Positions 30,747 to 38,740 of a stretch of 43,604 nt of DNA are shown here, one piece after another. The translations under genes and the position numbers were made by a program. The notes beneath the pieces were generated by a model. It saw nothing but the letters and a program-made list of their open reading frames with translations. It was not told where the DNA came from and ran no database searches. Source of the stretch: Mycobacteriales bacterium (GTDB taxonomy: Bacteria > Actinomycetota > Actinomycetes > Mycobacteriales > QHCE01). The DNA lies in the NCBI GenBank assembly GCA_013362805.1, contig JABFVL010000039.1:1-43604 (forward strand). The letters run 5' to 3'. Position 1 is the stretch's first letter. Each line of letters begins with the position of its first letter.

Positions 30747-31571
30747 ATGAGTTCTTGGATCTCCGGACAACAGCGAATGGCTCTTCTTTTAGAACCTGGC
30801 TTTCGAGCGGCGATTGAAGCGGCCCCAGCTGACGATTTCCTCAGCGGGCTGGGGCGATACGCGAAAGCGATGGCGGAATTTCGGAGCCACCTCACCGACA
30901 TGCACTTCGGCGCGGCGCAAGGCATGGTCAAAGGCTCTTTCACTCCCGATTCAGGAACCGATATGAGGCTTCTACCCGCTCTGGAGCCCGCAGGCGATGA
31001 GCTCAATGATCCGTTTGTGCTTGCCGCCAATATCGACCTCGGCCCCGAGCCTTCGGAGTCCGCTCACCCTTCTGCCGACACCAGCGTCCACGAGCACGGA
31101 CTTCCTCGCGGCACGAGCGCGAGCCCAGTCAATAAACAGGCACTGCTGGACATGATTATGGACAGCACCCCCGAAGACGAGCACAGGCTAAACGGCCCAG
31201 CGCTGGCGGGAGTTATTCGGCTATCCACTAACTGGCAGCCAGGACAAGACATTCGCCTAATGATGCATCGCGCGGCCCACAAAGATTTCGCCTGGCAAAT
31301 CTCTGATGCACTCGGAGTGCGCGTCTCCGCGCCAACTGGAATCGTCATCCTCAATCACGCTACCTTTTCCAGCGTGCACGGTCTTGTGCGAAGAACCGAT
31401 CTTTCTGTCGTCGAACCAGGTTCGATACGTGCAAACCAGCAGGGCTTCATAGAAGGCAACCCGATGACGGTTCCCTGGCGGGTCTATGAACCAGGCCAAG
31501 GGCACTCTGTAAGAGGCTCATTGCCACGGCACGCCGACCGAGCCGGGAACCCTGGGCTGAGTCAACATTAG
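30747..31571 (+). CDS. Uncharacterised 274-aa protein
   Basis: The N-terminal quarter is helical (LLLEPGFRAAIEAAPADD), then an acidic Pro/Ser-rich linker (about 90-130). A C-terminal segment contains IRLMMHRAAHKDFAWQIS and DALGVRVSAPTG (about 168-198). The second stretch resembles the pattern LLSCxTG...FAxxLAxxLGxxVxAPT found in domains of secreted and polymorphic-toxin proteins, but the Cys position of that pattern is not conserved here. There is no signal peptide. ATG 30747 is set by TAAAAT 6 nt upstream. No family is assigned. Confidence 0.6.
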   Translation: MSSWISGQQRMALLLEPGFRAAIEAAPADDFLSGLGRYAKAMAEFRSHLTDMHFGAAQGMVKGSFTPDSGTDMRLLPALEPAGDELNDPFVLAANIDLGPEPSESAHPSADTSVHEHGLPRGTSASPVNKQALLDMIMDSTPEDEHRLNGPALAGVIRLSTNWQPGQDIRLMMHRAAHKDFAWQISDALGVRVSAPTGIVILNHATFSSVHGLVRRTDLSVVEPGSIRANQQGFIEGNPMTVPWRVYEPGQGHSVRGSLPRHADRAGNPGLSQH

Positions 31572-31762
31572 GCTCAGGTTTTTCTTCCGTGACCAAACGG
31601 AACAGTCATCAATGCGCTAAGCCGTTGACTTCAAGCACGACAACATCACTAACCCAGCTTTCACGATGCCCCTTGGAACCCGCCGGAAAATCATCCGTTT
31701 CATAGCAGACCCATCCGGGTATGACGAAACATAAGCGACCATACGATTTGGGGGCGAATGTG

Positions 31763-32314
31763 ATGGACGACATCAACGGTAGAAAAGTAGCTTTCCTATG
31801 CACGGATGGCGTGGAACAGATCGAGCTGGAAAGCCCGTGGTCCGCGGTAGAAAAAGCGGGAGGCACACCCACCTTGGTAGGGCTCAAACCAGATGCCATC
31901 CAAGCATTTCAACATCTCGACAAGGGCGATTCGAAACCCGTCGAAAAAGTGGTCAGCGATGTGAGCGTTGACGATTTCGACGCACTCGTGCTGCCAGGCG
32001 GCGTCATAAACGGCGATTTTGTGCGTGCCGACGCCACGGCGGTCCAATTTGTGAAATCTTTCATGGACGAGGCGAAGCCGGTTGCCGCGATTTGTCACGG
32101 CGCCTGGGTTCTCGCCGAAGCTAATGCGATCATGGGTAAAACCATGACCTCCTACCCCAGTTTGCAAACTGATCTACGCAATGCTGGCGCTACTTGGGTG
32201 GACAAACCCGTGGTTGTCGATCGAGGGCTCGTCACCAGCAGGAAGCCAGCCGACTTGCCGCAATTTTGCGAGAAGCTCCTGGAAGAAGTCTCTGAGGGAG
32301 TCCACGCCCGCTAG
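31763..32314 (+). CDS. DJ-1/PfpI family protein (class I glutamine amidotransferase-like)
   Basis: The 183-residue protein matches the PfpI/YfkM branch: the N-terminal strand KVAFLCTDGVEQIEL with the conserved glutamate near E18, ALVLPGG, and the nucleophile elbow AICHGAW with C111 and H112. The C-terminus contains SYPSLQTDLRNAGATWVDKP and VTSRKPADLP. Members act as stress-related glyoxalases, deglycase-like enzymes or peptidases; the exact activity is disputed. ATG 31763 is preferred over the open frame from 31721 because GGGGGCGAA lies just upstream and the family's N-terminus follows. It converges with the gene at 32324 (9 bp). Confidence 0.92.
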   Translation: MDDINGRKVAFLCTDGVEQIELESPWSAVEKAGGTPTLVGLKPDAIQAFQHLDKGDSKPVEKVVSDVSVDDFDALVLPGGVINGDFVRADATAVQFVKSFMDEAKPVAAICHGAWVLAEANAIMGKTMTSYPSLQTDLRNAGATWVDKPVVVDRGLVTSRKPADLPQFCEKLLEEVSEGVHAR

Positions 32315-32323
32315 GCAACGGAT

Positions 32324-33250
32324 CTAACGGAGCCGCCTACCCGGTGGCTCCTCTGGCGGGTCAGGGACGTGCAAATGTGAAGTCGTGGCAATACCAAAGA
32401 TGCCCGCGCGCAGCGCCGCCCTGCTTGTTCTGCCCTGCAAAAAAGGATCATCGCCGGGCTCACCCCAGCGGAGACGCTCCAAATCCATTGAGGCTTTTGC
32501 CAGCTCCGCGAGCTCCTCGCGCCACAGTTCAGCCGCATCGGAGAGATCCGCAATTGACTTTGTGAAGATAGTGGGCCTCGCGTCCGTATCCGGCTTGATG
32601 TCAATAACGTCCTCAGATTCCGGGCCCCGAAACTCATCATCAAACGCGAGATCAGCCGCCACACCCCTCCAACGTCGATCTATGTTTGCCGCGACACGAC
32701 CGGCAATCGCTTTGCCCTTCAGATCGGGGTTTAGCGGATAGATACCAATAGCCATGTTGGACCATTGAGTGTCAGCTAGCACAGCGCTCACATGATCGCC
32801 GATCAGCGCGGGTTTTGTCTCCGGGGTATAGACGATCATCGTGCCGCTCGCCTCAGGATGTGGCTGCAGCGCGTCAATCGCGGCGATGCGCTGGTGCATG
32901 ACGGCTAACTCTTCTGAGCTGTAAGAAAAGGGGTCCGCGACAAATACGGCGATGGTATGCGCGTTAATCATTTCTCCAGAGAGATGAAACAACGTGTGCT
33001 GTTTTTCTCCTTCGCCAAGCAAAAGGCCATCCTGGTAACTCGACTCCGCCAACAACAGCGCCGAATATCGCTCTTCCTCCGTGTGTTGTTCGAGCGCATC
33101 GGTAGGAAAGTTCGCGGTCAATTCCGCGAAAACTTCATATTGTCTAGTGCGTGCGCTCTGGTCTTGCCGCGGTGAAAATCGGTCGGGCCTAAGCCATCGG
33201 GTCATGTCGCTGCGCGCGGCACCGAAGCTGCTATTTATCACGATATCCAC
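32324..33250 (-). CDS. Uncharacterised 308-aa protein
   Basis: The soluble protein begins with a basic segment (MTRWLRPDRFSPRQ). It has a central alpha/beta part (YSALLLAESSYQDGLLLGEG, AHTIAVFVADPFSYS, ASGTMIVYTPETKPALIG), an acidic stretch, and a helical C-terminal part (DAAELWREELAELAKASMDL) with a Pro/Arg tail. No family is recognised. The frame is open to 33439, but GTG 33250 has TACATT exactly 6 nt upstream, so I chose it over ATG 33280. It lies just downstream (same strand) of tRNA-Ala and its terminator. Confidence 0.6.
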   Translation of the reverse strand: MDIVINSSFGAARSDMTRWLRPDRFSPRQDQSARTRQYEVFAELTANFPTDALEQHTEEERYSALLLAESSYQDGLLLGEGEKQHTLFHLSGEMINAHTIAVFVADPFSYSSEELAVMHQRIAAIDALQPHPEASGTMIVYTPETKPALIGDHVSAVLADTQWSNMAIGIYPLNPDLKGKAIAGRVAANIDRRWRGVAADLAFDDEFRGPESEDVIDIKPDTDARPTIFTKSIADLSDAAELWREELAELAKASMDLERLRWGEPGDDPFLQGRTSRAALRAGIFGIATTSHLHVPDPPEEPPGRRLR

Positions 33251-33256
33251 GGCATA

Positions 33257-33262
33257 AATGTA
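33257..33262 (-). promoter_or_regulatory. Leaderless -10 hexamer TACATT
   Basis: TACATT on the minus strand, 6 nt before GTG 33250. Confidence 0.4.
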
Positions 33263-33420
33263 CAACCTGGCTCGAGACATCCTGGTTGTAGAAGCAATAT
33301 CTTGATCGGGACAAAGACAGGCAGCGAAACCGGCTGCGTCAGTCTTTAGCTTTGTCTTTAGCGCTCGGAAAGGCCTTGGGTGATGAAGTCGGAGTCGACA
33401 CACCCGTAGCTGCATGAAGT

Positions 33421-33457
33421 GAAAAAGGCCTATTCCCACACTCGGGAATGGGCCTTT
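33421..33457 (-). terminator. Rho-independent terminator after tRNA-Ala
   Basis: On the minus strand a 14-bp stem (arms 33444-33457 and 33424-33437, one G-U pair) with a 6-nt loop is followed by TTTTTC. It starts 10 bp past the tRNA 3' end. Confidence 0.85.
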
Positions 33458-33466
33458 GACCTGCTG

Positions 33467-33540
33467 TGGAGCTGAGGGGATTCGAACCCCTGACCCCCTC
33501 GATGCGAACGAGGTGCGCTACCGGACTGCGCTACAGCCCC
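33467..33540 (-). tRNA. tRNA-Ala (anticodon CGC)
   Basis: A 74-nt cloverleaf folds fully on the minus strand. The acceptor GGGGCTG pairs with CAGCTCC and includes the G3-U70 pair that marks alanine tRNAs; the discriminator is A. The D stem is GCGC/GCGC, the anticodon stem CCTCG/CGAGG with loop TTCGCAT, and the T stem AGGGG/CCCCT with TTCGAAT. The anticodon CGC reads GCG. CCA is not encoded. A Rho-independent terminator follows. Confidence 0.97.
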
Positions 33541-33626
33541 CCATAACGTGGGCTAGCGTAGCACCGGGTGCGCGAAGGTTTAGCCACCGGATAGGGGTCA
33601 AAGCCACAGCGCGCTGCCGCACCCGA

Positions 33627-34445
33627 CTATTCGCCAACCGCCCGACGGTAATAAGTCCCGTCATCGCCCCGTTCAAGCTCCGGCGCGAATGGCTCTGGAA
33701 CATAGCCCCACTGGTCAGCTTCCACGTCGTCCTGCGAGTGAACCAGCTGGGGCCGCGCACAACGCTGAACCACCCAGCGACCGTTCACACACACCGCTTC
33801 CCGGTTCGCCGCCGCGAAGACCTCAGTGACGTATTCGTCGGGCTCGGTGCGCTCTTGCGGCACCAGCATGAGCCACTCAACCAGGGCCTCGGCCTGATAT
33901 GGATCGATGCGGGTGTGGGTGCTCAGTGTGGCCAAAAAGAGCTGGGCGCGTCGTTTCCGGGCGGCACGTTCGGCGCGTTTGGTAACCCGCAGGTGAGCTC
34001 GGGCCCGAGCCAACGCCCGCGCTTGCCGCAGCACCAGCACAGCTCCACACAGCGCGGCGCCCACCCCTATCCACAACAGGGGCTGACGCATCACCATGGC
34101 CAACGCCCCACAGCTCGCGGCGCTGGCGAGCAAGGCCAGCAGAATCCAGCGGCGCCGCAGTGCCGGAGCGGCACGCTCAGCGCTAGGGGCTGGTTGCGGC
34201 GGCTCCTCCTCCGTTTCGACGTCGTCGTCGTTCTGCCCATCGTCGACAGCATCTGTGAACAGGCTGCCATGGGAGGTATCATAAATGGGAACGAAGCGGG
34301 CACGTCGGCGGGTCAACACTCGACTCACCGAAGTGCGATCTTCGTGGGCTCGGCGCACCGCCGAATCGTATCGACGAATGAGCGCTGGCACTAGCGCCAA
34401 TACGACCGCACCAATCAGGAGGGCCAACAACACAGATGACGGCAT
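33627..34445 (-). CDS. sepX: SepX/GlpR-like divisome membrane protein
   Basis: The 272-residue protein has one N-terminal membrane helix (SSVLLALLIGAVVLALVP, about 3-21) followed by RRYDSAVRR and VSRVLTRRRARF. An acidic disordered linker follows (about 65-95), then a hydrophobic pair of helices (about 100-140), a basic coiled segment, and a C-terminal domain with YVTEVFAAANREAVCVNGRW. This architecture and the position after galU, moeA and rimJ match GlpR/SepX, a Wag31/FtsZ-associated cell-division protein of Streptomyces and mycobacteria (Rv0996 position). ATG 34445 has a strong ribosome binding site (GGAGGGG); the open frame to 34487 is rejected. It lies 62 bp after the acetyltransferase gene. 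Confidence 0.75.
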   Translation of the reverse strand: MPSSVLLALLIGAVVLALVPALIRRYDSAVRRAHEDRTSVSRVLTRRRARFVPIYDTSHGSLFTDAVDDGQNDDDVETEEEPPQPAPSAERAAPALRRRWILLALLASAASCGALAMVMRQPLLWIGVGAALCGAVLVLRQARALARARAHLRVTKRAERAARKRRAQLFLATLSTHTRIDPYQAEALVEWLMLVPQERTEPDEYVTEVFAAANREAVCVNGRWVVQRCARPQLVHSQDDVEADQWGYVPEPFAPELERGDDGTYYRRAVGE

Positions 34446-34507
34446 TGCCCCTCCTTCTGTAGAAAAATTCGCTAGGATGCGCGGCAACTAAGAGTAGAGC
34501 CCCGGCG

Positions 34508-35149
34508 TTAGTCCGGCGGCAAAGCACGACGGTGTGTCGCGCTCGTCCCCTGTCGCCAGGCCGCAAGCATGCCACCAGCAGGCAAGTCTTCGGTTGTGAG
34601 GGCGTATCCCATGTGGTCCCGCCAATCGCCATCAATGTGAAGGAACCGTCGAAAGTAGCCTTCCTGACGAAGGCCCAACTTTTCCACGACTCGAATACTC
34701 GCCGAATTTTCAGGGCGAATATTGACCTCAATTCGATGCAATCCGCCAGCCGTGAACGCGTGATCGATCACCATCGCCAACGAAAGTGGCATGATTCCTC
34801 GCCCGGCCAGGCGCTGATCCAACCAATATCCAGCAACCGCGCTGCCAGCGGCGCCACGAATAATGTTGATCAAACTCAATTGCCCGGCGAATTGGCCCTC
34901 GTACGTGATCACAAAAGGCATCATCGCGGCCGCACGGGTGGCCTGGCGGAAAACTCGGAACATTGCCCGAAAATCGGCGCTGCGATGCCGACTTTTCCAC
35001 GGCACCGACGACGTCGGTTCCCACTGTGAAAGCCACGTCTCGTTTTCAATGCGCACCCGCGCCCACGCTTGAGCGTCCCCGCGCCGGTGCGGCCGCAACG
35101 TGATGGGCCCCTGCGTCAAAGTGACTGGCCAGCCCGGGAATGCCGCCAT
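34508..35149 (-). CDS. RimJ/RimL-family GNAT N-acetyltransferase
   Basis: The 213-residue protein has the GNAT fold: N-terminal ITLRPHRRGDAQAWARVR, central FAGQLSLINI and GYWLDQRLAGRGIMPLSLAM (acetyl-CoA loop), then LHRIEVNIRPENSASIRVVE and KLGLRQEGYFRRFLHIDG. These are typical of RimJ-type enzymes that acetylate the N-terminal amine of ribosomal or other proteins. It lies in the galU-moeA-rimJ order seen in M. tuberculosis (Rv0993-Rv0995). ATG 35149 is preferred, with TGAGG 7 nt upstream. GTG 35161, directly after the MoeA stop codon, is an alternative. It is co-transcribed with the MoeA-like gene. Confidence 0.9.
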   Translation of the reverse strand: MAAFPGWPVTLTQGPITLRPHRRGDAQAWARVRIENETWLSQWEPTSSVPWKSRHRSADFRAMFRVFRQATRAAAMMPFVITYEGQFAGQLSLINIIRGAAGSAVAGYWLDQRLAGRGIMPLSLAMVIDHAFTAGGLHRIEVNIRPENSASIRVVEKLGLRQEGYFRRFLHIDGDWRDHMGYALTTEDLPAGGMLAAWRQGTSATHRRALPPD

Positions 35150-35161
35150 TGAGCGCCTCAC

Positions 35162-36361
35162 TTATTCGAGCACCATGACGTCCAAACTGGCGCCAGCGGG
35201 TACATTCCCCACCTGATCTGACAGAACGATAATGCCATTGGCGATAGACAAACTCGACAACAACGCGACCCCTCCAGGAAGAGCGCGAACGACATGCCCA
35301 CCGCCGCGTCGCTCGGTCAAAATTCCGGGCCGAAATTCACGGGCTCCTTCAGCCGAGGTCAACGGCTCGGCCAGCGTGGCCTTAACGGACCGACGAAACA
35401 CCTGATCGGATCCACGAAAACGTCGCAGCAACGGCCGTACCAGCAGCTCGAACCAGATCGAGGCCGTGCCAGCATCACCCGACAGGCACAACAGTGGTGT
35501 TTGATCCTCACCAAGCCGACCCCATCCGATGGGCCCGCCAGGTTCTACCGCGAGCCGCACCGGGCGCATTTCCGCGAATACTTGCGTCAGGAGTCGCAAA
35601 TCGCCCGTGGCGACCAGCAAGTCAGCACGCATCGCGTTGTCCGAGATCATGGATCGAACTCGCTCGGGGTCATCGCCGATGGCGCCAAGACGAAACGCTT
35701 GCGCACCAGCGATGCGTGACGCTCCGCAAATAACGTAGGAAGCGGCATCGACCACTTTGCCTGGTGAACTCGGGGCGCCTGGATCCACATATTCGGCGCC
35801 TACCCCAAGCACGATGACCCGAGGGCGAGGGCGGGCTTGCACTTGTTTCATCCCGGCTTGAGCGAGCATGCCCACCAAACCGGAGGTGACTTCTTGGCCG
35901 CGACGGCCCACCATCGCGCCCTTTTTGATGACAGCGCCGGCATGCAACATGCCGTGTCCAGGCTTCACTGAGCGGCCGATCTGGACGGTGGCCACTCCCC
36001 CATCAGTCCAGCCTCGGGGCACAATCGCGTCAGCACCGGCGGGCACCGGCGCACCGGCACTTATTGAGAGGCATACGCCGGCGGGTAGCCGTTGTGGTCG
36101 CCAGGTTTCGGCGTTGATGTCGCCGACGACCCGCAGACTGATGGGCGCGTTCGCGACAGAGGCGGCGGCTACGGCGTAGCCGTCGGTGAGCGCGGTGTCG
36201 AAGCTGGGCAGCGGTGCCGAAATTCTGACGTCTTCGGCCAAGACGCTACCCAGGGCATCAAGCAACGACAATTGCAAAGGTTTCAAGGGTGACACTTCTC
36301 CGAGAACCTTTGTGAGGTATTCGGCTACGCCCGATGGGCTAAGTGTCATCTCCGAAATCAT
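35162..36361 (-). CDS. moeA: MoeA-like molybdopterin molybdotransferase with altered active site
   Basis: The 399-residue protein aligns along the whole MoeA fold: LPSFDTALTDGYAV (about 51-64), SISAGAPVPAGADAIVP, RPRPRVIVLGVGAE, GKVVDAASY, TPLLCLSGDAGTASIWFELL and a C-terminal beta domain. MoeA inserts molybdate into MPT-AMP in the cytosol. Here several motifs are changed: TGDEL-type becomes GVGAEYV (187-193, Asp lost), DSNSY becomes DAASY (205-209), TGGVSVG becomes TGDLRLL (252-258), and GNPVSA becomes GDAGTA (295-300). Activity is therefore doubtful. ATG 36361 has TAGGGT 7 nt upstream. It is second in the galU-moeA-GNAT-sepX series. Confidence 0.85.
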   Translation of the reverse strand: MISEMTLSPSGVAEYLTKVLGEVSPLKPLQLSLLDALGSVLAEDVRISAPLPSFDTALTDGYAVAAASVANAPISLRVVGDINAETWRPQRLPAGVCLSISAGAPVPAGADAIVPRGWTDGGVATVQIGRSVKPGHGMLHAGAVIKKGAMVGRRGQEVTSGLVGMLAQAGMKQVQARPRPRVIVLGVGAEYVDPGAPSSPGKVVDAASYVICGASRIAGAQAFRLGAIGDDPERVRSMISDNAMRADLLVATGDLRLLTQVFAEMRPVRLAVEPGGPIGWGRLGEDQTPLLCLSGDAGTASIWFELLVRPLLRRFRGSDQVFRRSVKATLAEPLTSAEGAREFRPGILTERRGGGHVVRALPGGVALLSSLSIANGIIVLSDQVGNVPAGASLDVMVLE

Positions 36362-36368
36362 CTTATAA

Positions 36369-36374
36369 ACCCTA
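36369..36374 (-). promoter_or_regulatory. Leaderless -10 hexamer TAGGGT
   Basis: TAGGGT on the minus strand, 7 nt before ATG 36361, in an A/T-rich gap of 65 bp. Confidence 0.4.
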
Positions 36375-36426
36375 GCGCAGTAAATTAGGGAAAAATACGC
36401 TTTACTAGGGCGATTCCAGTAAAACC

Positions 36427-37344
36427 TTATTGTTTAAGTTCGTTGTTTACATATTCGATTAGCCAAGACCGAAATTCAGGGCCCAAATCTTCTCGCTCAG
36501 CGGCCAATTGGACAGTCGCCTTAAGAAAATCACCACGATCGCCCACGTCATAACGACGCCCGGTGAACACCACCCCGTGCACCGGCACACCCTGCGCCAA
36601 CAGCGCGGCCATCGCGTCAGTCAGCTGAATTTCATTACCCGCGCCCGGCGCGGTCTCACGCAATGCGGGGAAAATTTCAGGCGGCAAAACATAGCGTCCA
36701 ATGACCGCCAAATTAGACGGAGCATCCTGCGGAGCGGGCTTTTCCACCAAGCCATTAATAGCCACCACATCAAACCCATCCAGCGTGGTGGCAACGCCGG
36801 TGGTGGCCGCGCAACCATAACGCTGAATGTGCTCAGTCGGCACTTCCAGCAGCGCCAGCACAATTCCGCCGAATTGAGCGTGAGCCCGCATCATCGCTGG
36901 CAAGATCGTGTCGCGCCCATCGATGATGTCATCACCCAATTGCACAACAAAAGGCTCGTCGCCGACATGGGAAGCGGCGCACAGCACGGCATGGCCGAGC
37001 CCGCGCGGCTCATCCTGCCGTGTCGCGGTAATCGCGGCCAACTGCGCGGAATGCTTAACCGCCTCTATCCGGGCTTTATCTCCCTTGGCTTCCAACAAGG
37101 CTTCCAAAGCGGGAGAACGATCAAAGTGGTCAATGATGCTTTCTTGACCCCGACCTGTCACCAACAAAACATCGTCGATCCCAGCCCGGGAGGCTTCCTC
37201 AACGATGTATTCCAAACTGGGGCGATCCACCACGGGAAGCAGCACCTTGGGCACAGCCTTGGTAGCGGGTAGGAAACGAGTGCCTGCCCCCGCAACCGGG
37301 ATCACGGCCTTCGAAATTGCATGAGATCGTGCTGTTTCTGGCAT
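36427..37344 (-). CDS. galU: UTP--glucose-1-phosphate uridylyltransferase
   Basis: The 305-residue protein makes UDP-glucose from UTP and glucose 1-phosphate in the cytosol, supplying cell-wall glycans and trehalose. The nucleotide-binding start AGAGTRFLPATKAVPK (about 18-33) is followed by LLPVVDRPSLEYIVEEA, VTGRGQESIIDHFD, PRGLGHAVLCA, VQLGDDIIDG, VEKPAP, IGRYVLPPEIF and RYDVGDRGDFLKA, all GalU signatures. The length is normal. Val replaces the usual Glu in PK(E)MLPV, a mild change. ATG 37344 has TAGCCT exactly 6 nt upstream; this hexamer overlaps the stop codon of the gene before it. It heads the moeA/GNAT/sepX series. Confidence 0.96.
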   Translation of the reverse strand: MPETARSHAISKAVIPVAGAGTRFLPATKAVPKVLLPVVDRPSLEYIVEEASRAGIDDVLLVTGRGQESIIDHFDRSPALEALLEAKGDKARIEAVKHSAQLAAITATRQDEPRGLGHAVLCAASHVGDEPFVVQLGDDIIDGRDTILPAMMRAHAQFGGIVLALLEVPTEHIQRYGCAATTGVATTLDGFDVVAINGLVEKPAPQDAPSNLAVIGRYVLPPEIFPALRETAPGAGNEIQLTDAMAALLAQGVPVHGVVFTGRRYDVGDRGDFLKATVQLAAEREDLGPEFRSWLIEYVNNELKQ

Positions 37345-37350
37345 ACGGCC

Positions 37351-37356
37351 AGGCTA
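37351..37356 (-). promoter_or_regulatory. Leaderless -10 hexamer TAGCCT for galU
   Basis: TAGCCT, then GGCCGT, then ATG 37344. Its first three bases are the stop codon of the upstream HAMP/GAF gene. Confidence 0.5.
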
Positions 37357-38736
37357 ACCGAGTTGACCTTGCAGGGCTGCGGCGGCTTGCGTAGCGAAGT
37401 TTTGCAAGGTGATGACGTCGGCGTCATCGAACTCATCGGCCCGATCGCCACCGCCAAGACGGTCATATAGCGCTAGCACCCCGAGCTGGCGTCCCTCAGC
37501 CACGAGCGGCACCGCCACATACGTCCGACACCGAGGCTCACCTGGCGCGAAATCGCCCCCTTCTGGGGGAATACGACCCCATTGGGCGCTACCCCGCGCC
37601 GCCACCGAACCCAACAAACCATCACCCAACAAAATGCGCAATTCTTCGATATTCAGCTCGGGCAAACCCCGAGCGGCCCGGCCCACCAACTCACCATCCT
37701 GCAAAGTCAGCAAAACCCCAGAGGCGGCGCCAGTGGCATCGGCGGCCGTGGTCAACGTCAGCTCCAGAATGCGATCCGGGTCCCGCCCGCTGGCCAAAGC
37801 TTCACCAAAACTGGTCAGATGACCACGCAACTGGTCACGGCTCGCAGTCAACGCGGCCACATACCCCTGCAAATCGTGAATAACCCGGTTAAAGGCGCGC
37901 GCCAACGCTGCTACCTCATCGTCCCCACTCACTGGAACCCGAGTATCCAATTTGCCAACGCGCACTCCAGATGCCGCCGCGGCGAGTTGCGCCAGTGGCC
38001 GCGTCAATGAGCGGGAGAGCATTTGCGCCGCGAGCACCGAGGCCAAGGCGACGAGCGCGGTGATGATAGCCACCGATACATAAAGACCATTCAAGCTGGT
38101 ATGGGGCACAGCTAGCGTGACTCGCAGTGGCTGATAGGGGCCAGGCTCGATTTCTTCGGTGCGCTGCGGGTTATCGCCCAATTGGCCGAGAGTGTCGCCA
38201 TTAGGCAAGGTTACTTGCATGTCCAGGCCCAGCTGCTCGCTCGTTTGAGCCACCAACTCTTCATTGACCACGAAAGCCGCTCGAGCCACTCCAATCGAGT
38301 CGCCATTCGCGTCAACAATCGGTGTTGAGGTAGATACCACGTTGTGAACAGCGGCGCCGGGCTCGGCGCACTCGCCCCACTCGCCATGCAACACCGCTGA
38401 CGGCAAGTTACCGCCAGATGCCACCACCGTTCCGGTGGGAGACTCGATGCGAGCCGCGTTCGCGATGTTCTGCGCGATCGCGCGGTCCACTATTGCCTGT
38501 GCGTTTTGCAAACCCAAGTCGTTGGTGCTGAGCGATAGGCTTTTCGCGGCGATCTCGGTTTCCCCACAACTGGCGACCATGATGGTGCGCACGGTTTGTA
38601 GCGCACGATCGAGTTTGTTGTCCTCGTGCGTTTCCACGCGCTTAGTCACATACACGGCGATGCCGATGCCCGACACCAAGATCGGGCCGAGCACCACCAC
38701 CAGGAACGCGAGCGTGAGTCGACCTCGTAGTGTCAC
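37354..38736 (-). CDS. Membrane receptor with extracellular sensor, HAMP and GAF domains
   Basis: From GTG 38736 the product is 460 residues. It has a first membrane helix (about 8-28, LAFLVVVLGPILVSGIGIAV), an extracellular sensor of about 170 residues with a Cache-like pattern (ASCGETEIAAKSLS, NVVSTSTPIVDANGDS), and a second helix (about 220-243). A HAMP domain follows (SRSLTRPLAQLAAAASGVRV), then a coiled linker and a C-terminal GAF domain (about 315-458: TLTTAADATGAASGVLLTL, YVAVPLVAEGRQLGVLALYD). No kinase, GGDEF or PP2C output domain follows, so its signal output is unclear. The frame opens to 38883, but the extra residues are implausible. No ribosome binding site is clear. Confidence 0.8.
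   Translation of the reverse strand: MTLRGRLTLAFLVVVLGPILVSGIGIAVYVTKRVETHEDNKLDRALQTVRTIMVASCGETEIAAKSLSLSTNDLGLQNAQAIVDRAIAQNIANAARIESPTGTVVASGGNLPSAVLHGEWGECAEPGAAVHNVVSTSTPIVDANGDSIGVARAAFVVNEELVAQTSEQLGLDMQVTLPNGDTLGQLGDNPQRTEEIEPGPYQPLRVTLAVPHTSLNGLYVSVAIITALVALASVLAAQMLSRSLTRPLAQLAAAASGVRVGKLDTRVPVSGDDEVAALARAFNRVIHDLQGYVAALTASRDQLRGHLTSFGEALASGRDPDRILELTLTTAADATGAASGVLLTLQDGELVGRAARGLPELNIEELRILLGDGLLGSVAARGSAQWGRIPPEGGDFAPGEPRCRTYVAVPLVAEGRQLGVLALYDRLGGGDRADEFDDADVITLQNFATQAAAALQGQLG
38728..38733 (+). promoter_or_regulatory. Leaderless -10 hexamer TAGTGT
   Basis: TAGTGT, then CACGCCG, then GTG 38741. It lies inside the 5' end of the divergent HAMP/GAF gene. Confidence 0.4.
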
Positions 38737-38740
38737 GCCG

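Noticed and set aside
31609..31899. 96-aa minus-strand frame ending VVVLEVNGLAH
   Set aside because: The last 37 residues look coding-like, but no start codon precedes them outside the DJ-1 gene. At most it is a gene fragment and I cannot name it.
32000..33600. Attachment site or integrated element at tRNA-Ala
   Set aside because: I found no repeat of the tRNA 3' end elsewhere in the window and no integrase gene.
38435..38740. Long N-terminal extension of the cyclo-ligase frame
   Set aside because: Antisense to the HAMP/GAF gene, Ser/Arg-rich and not part of the family; the length from GTG 38741 is normal.
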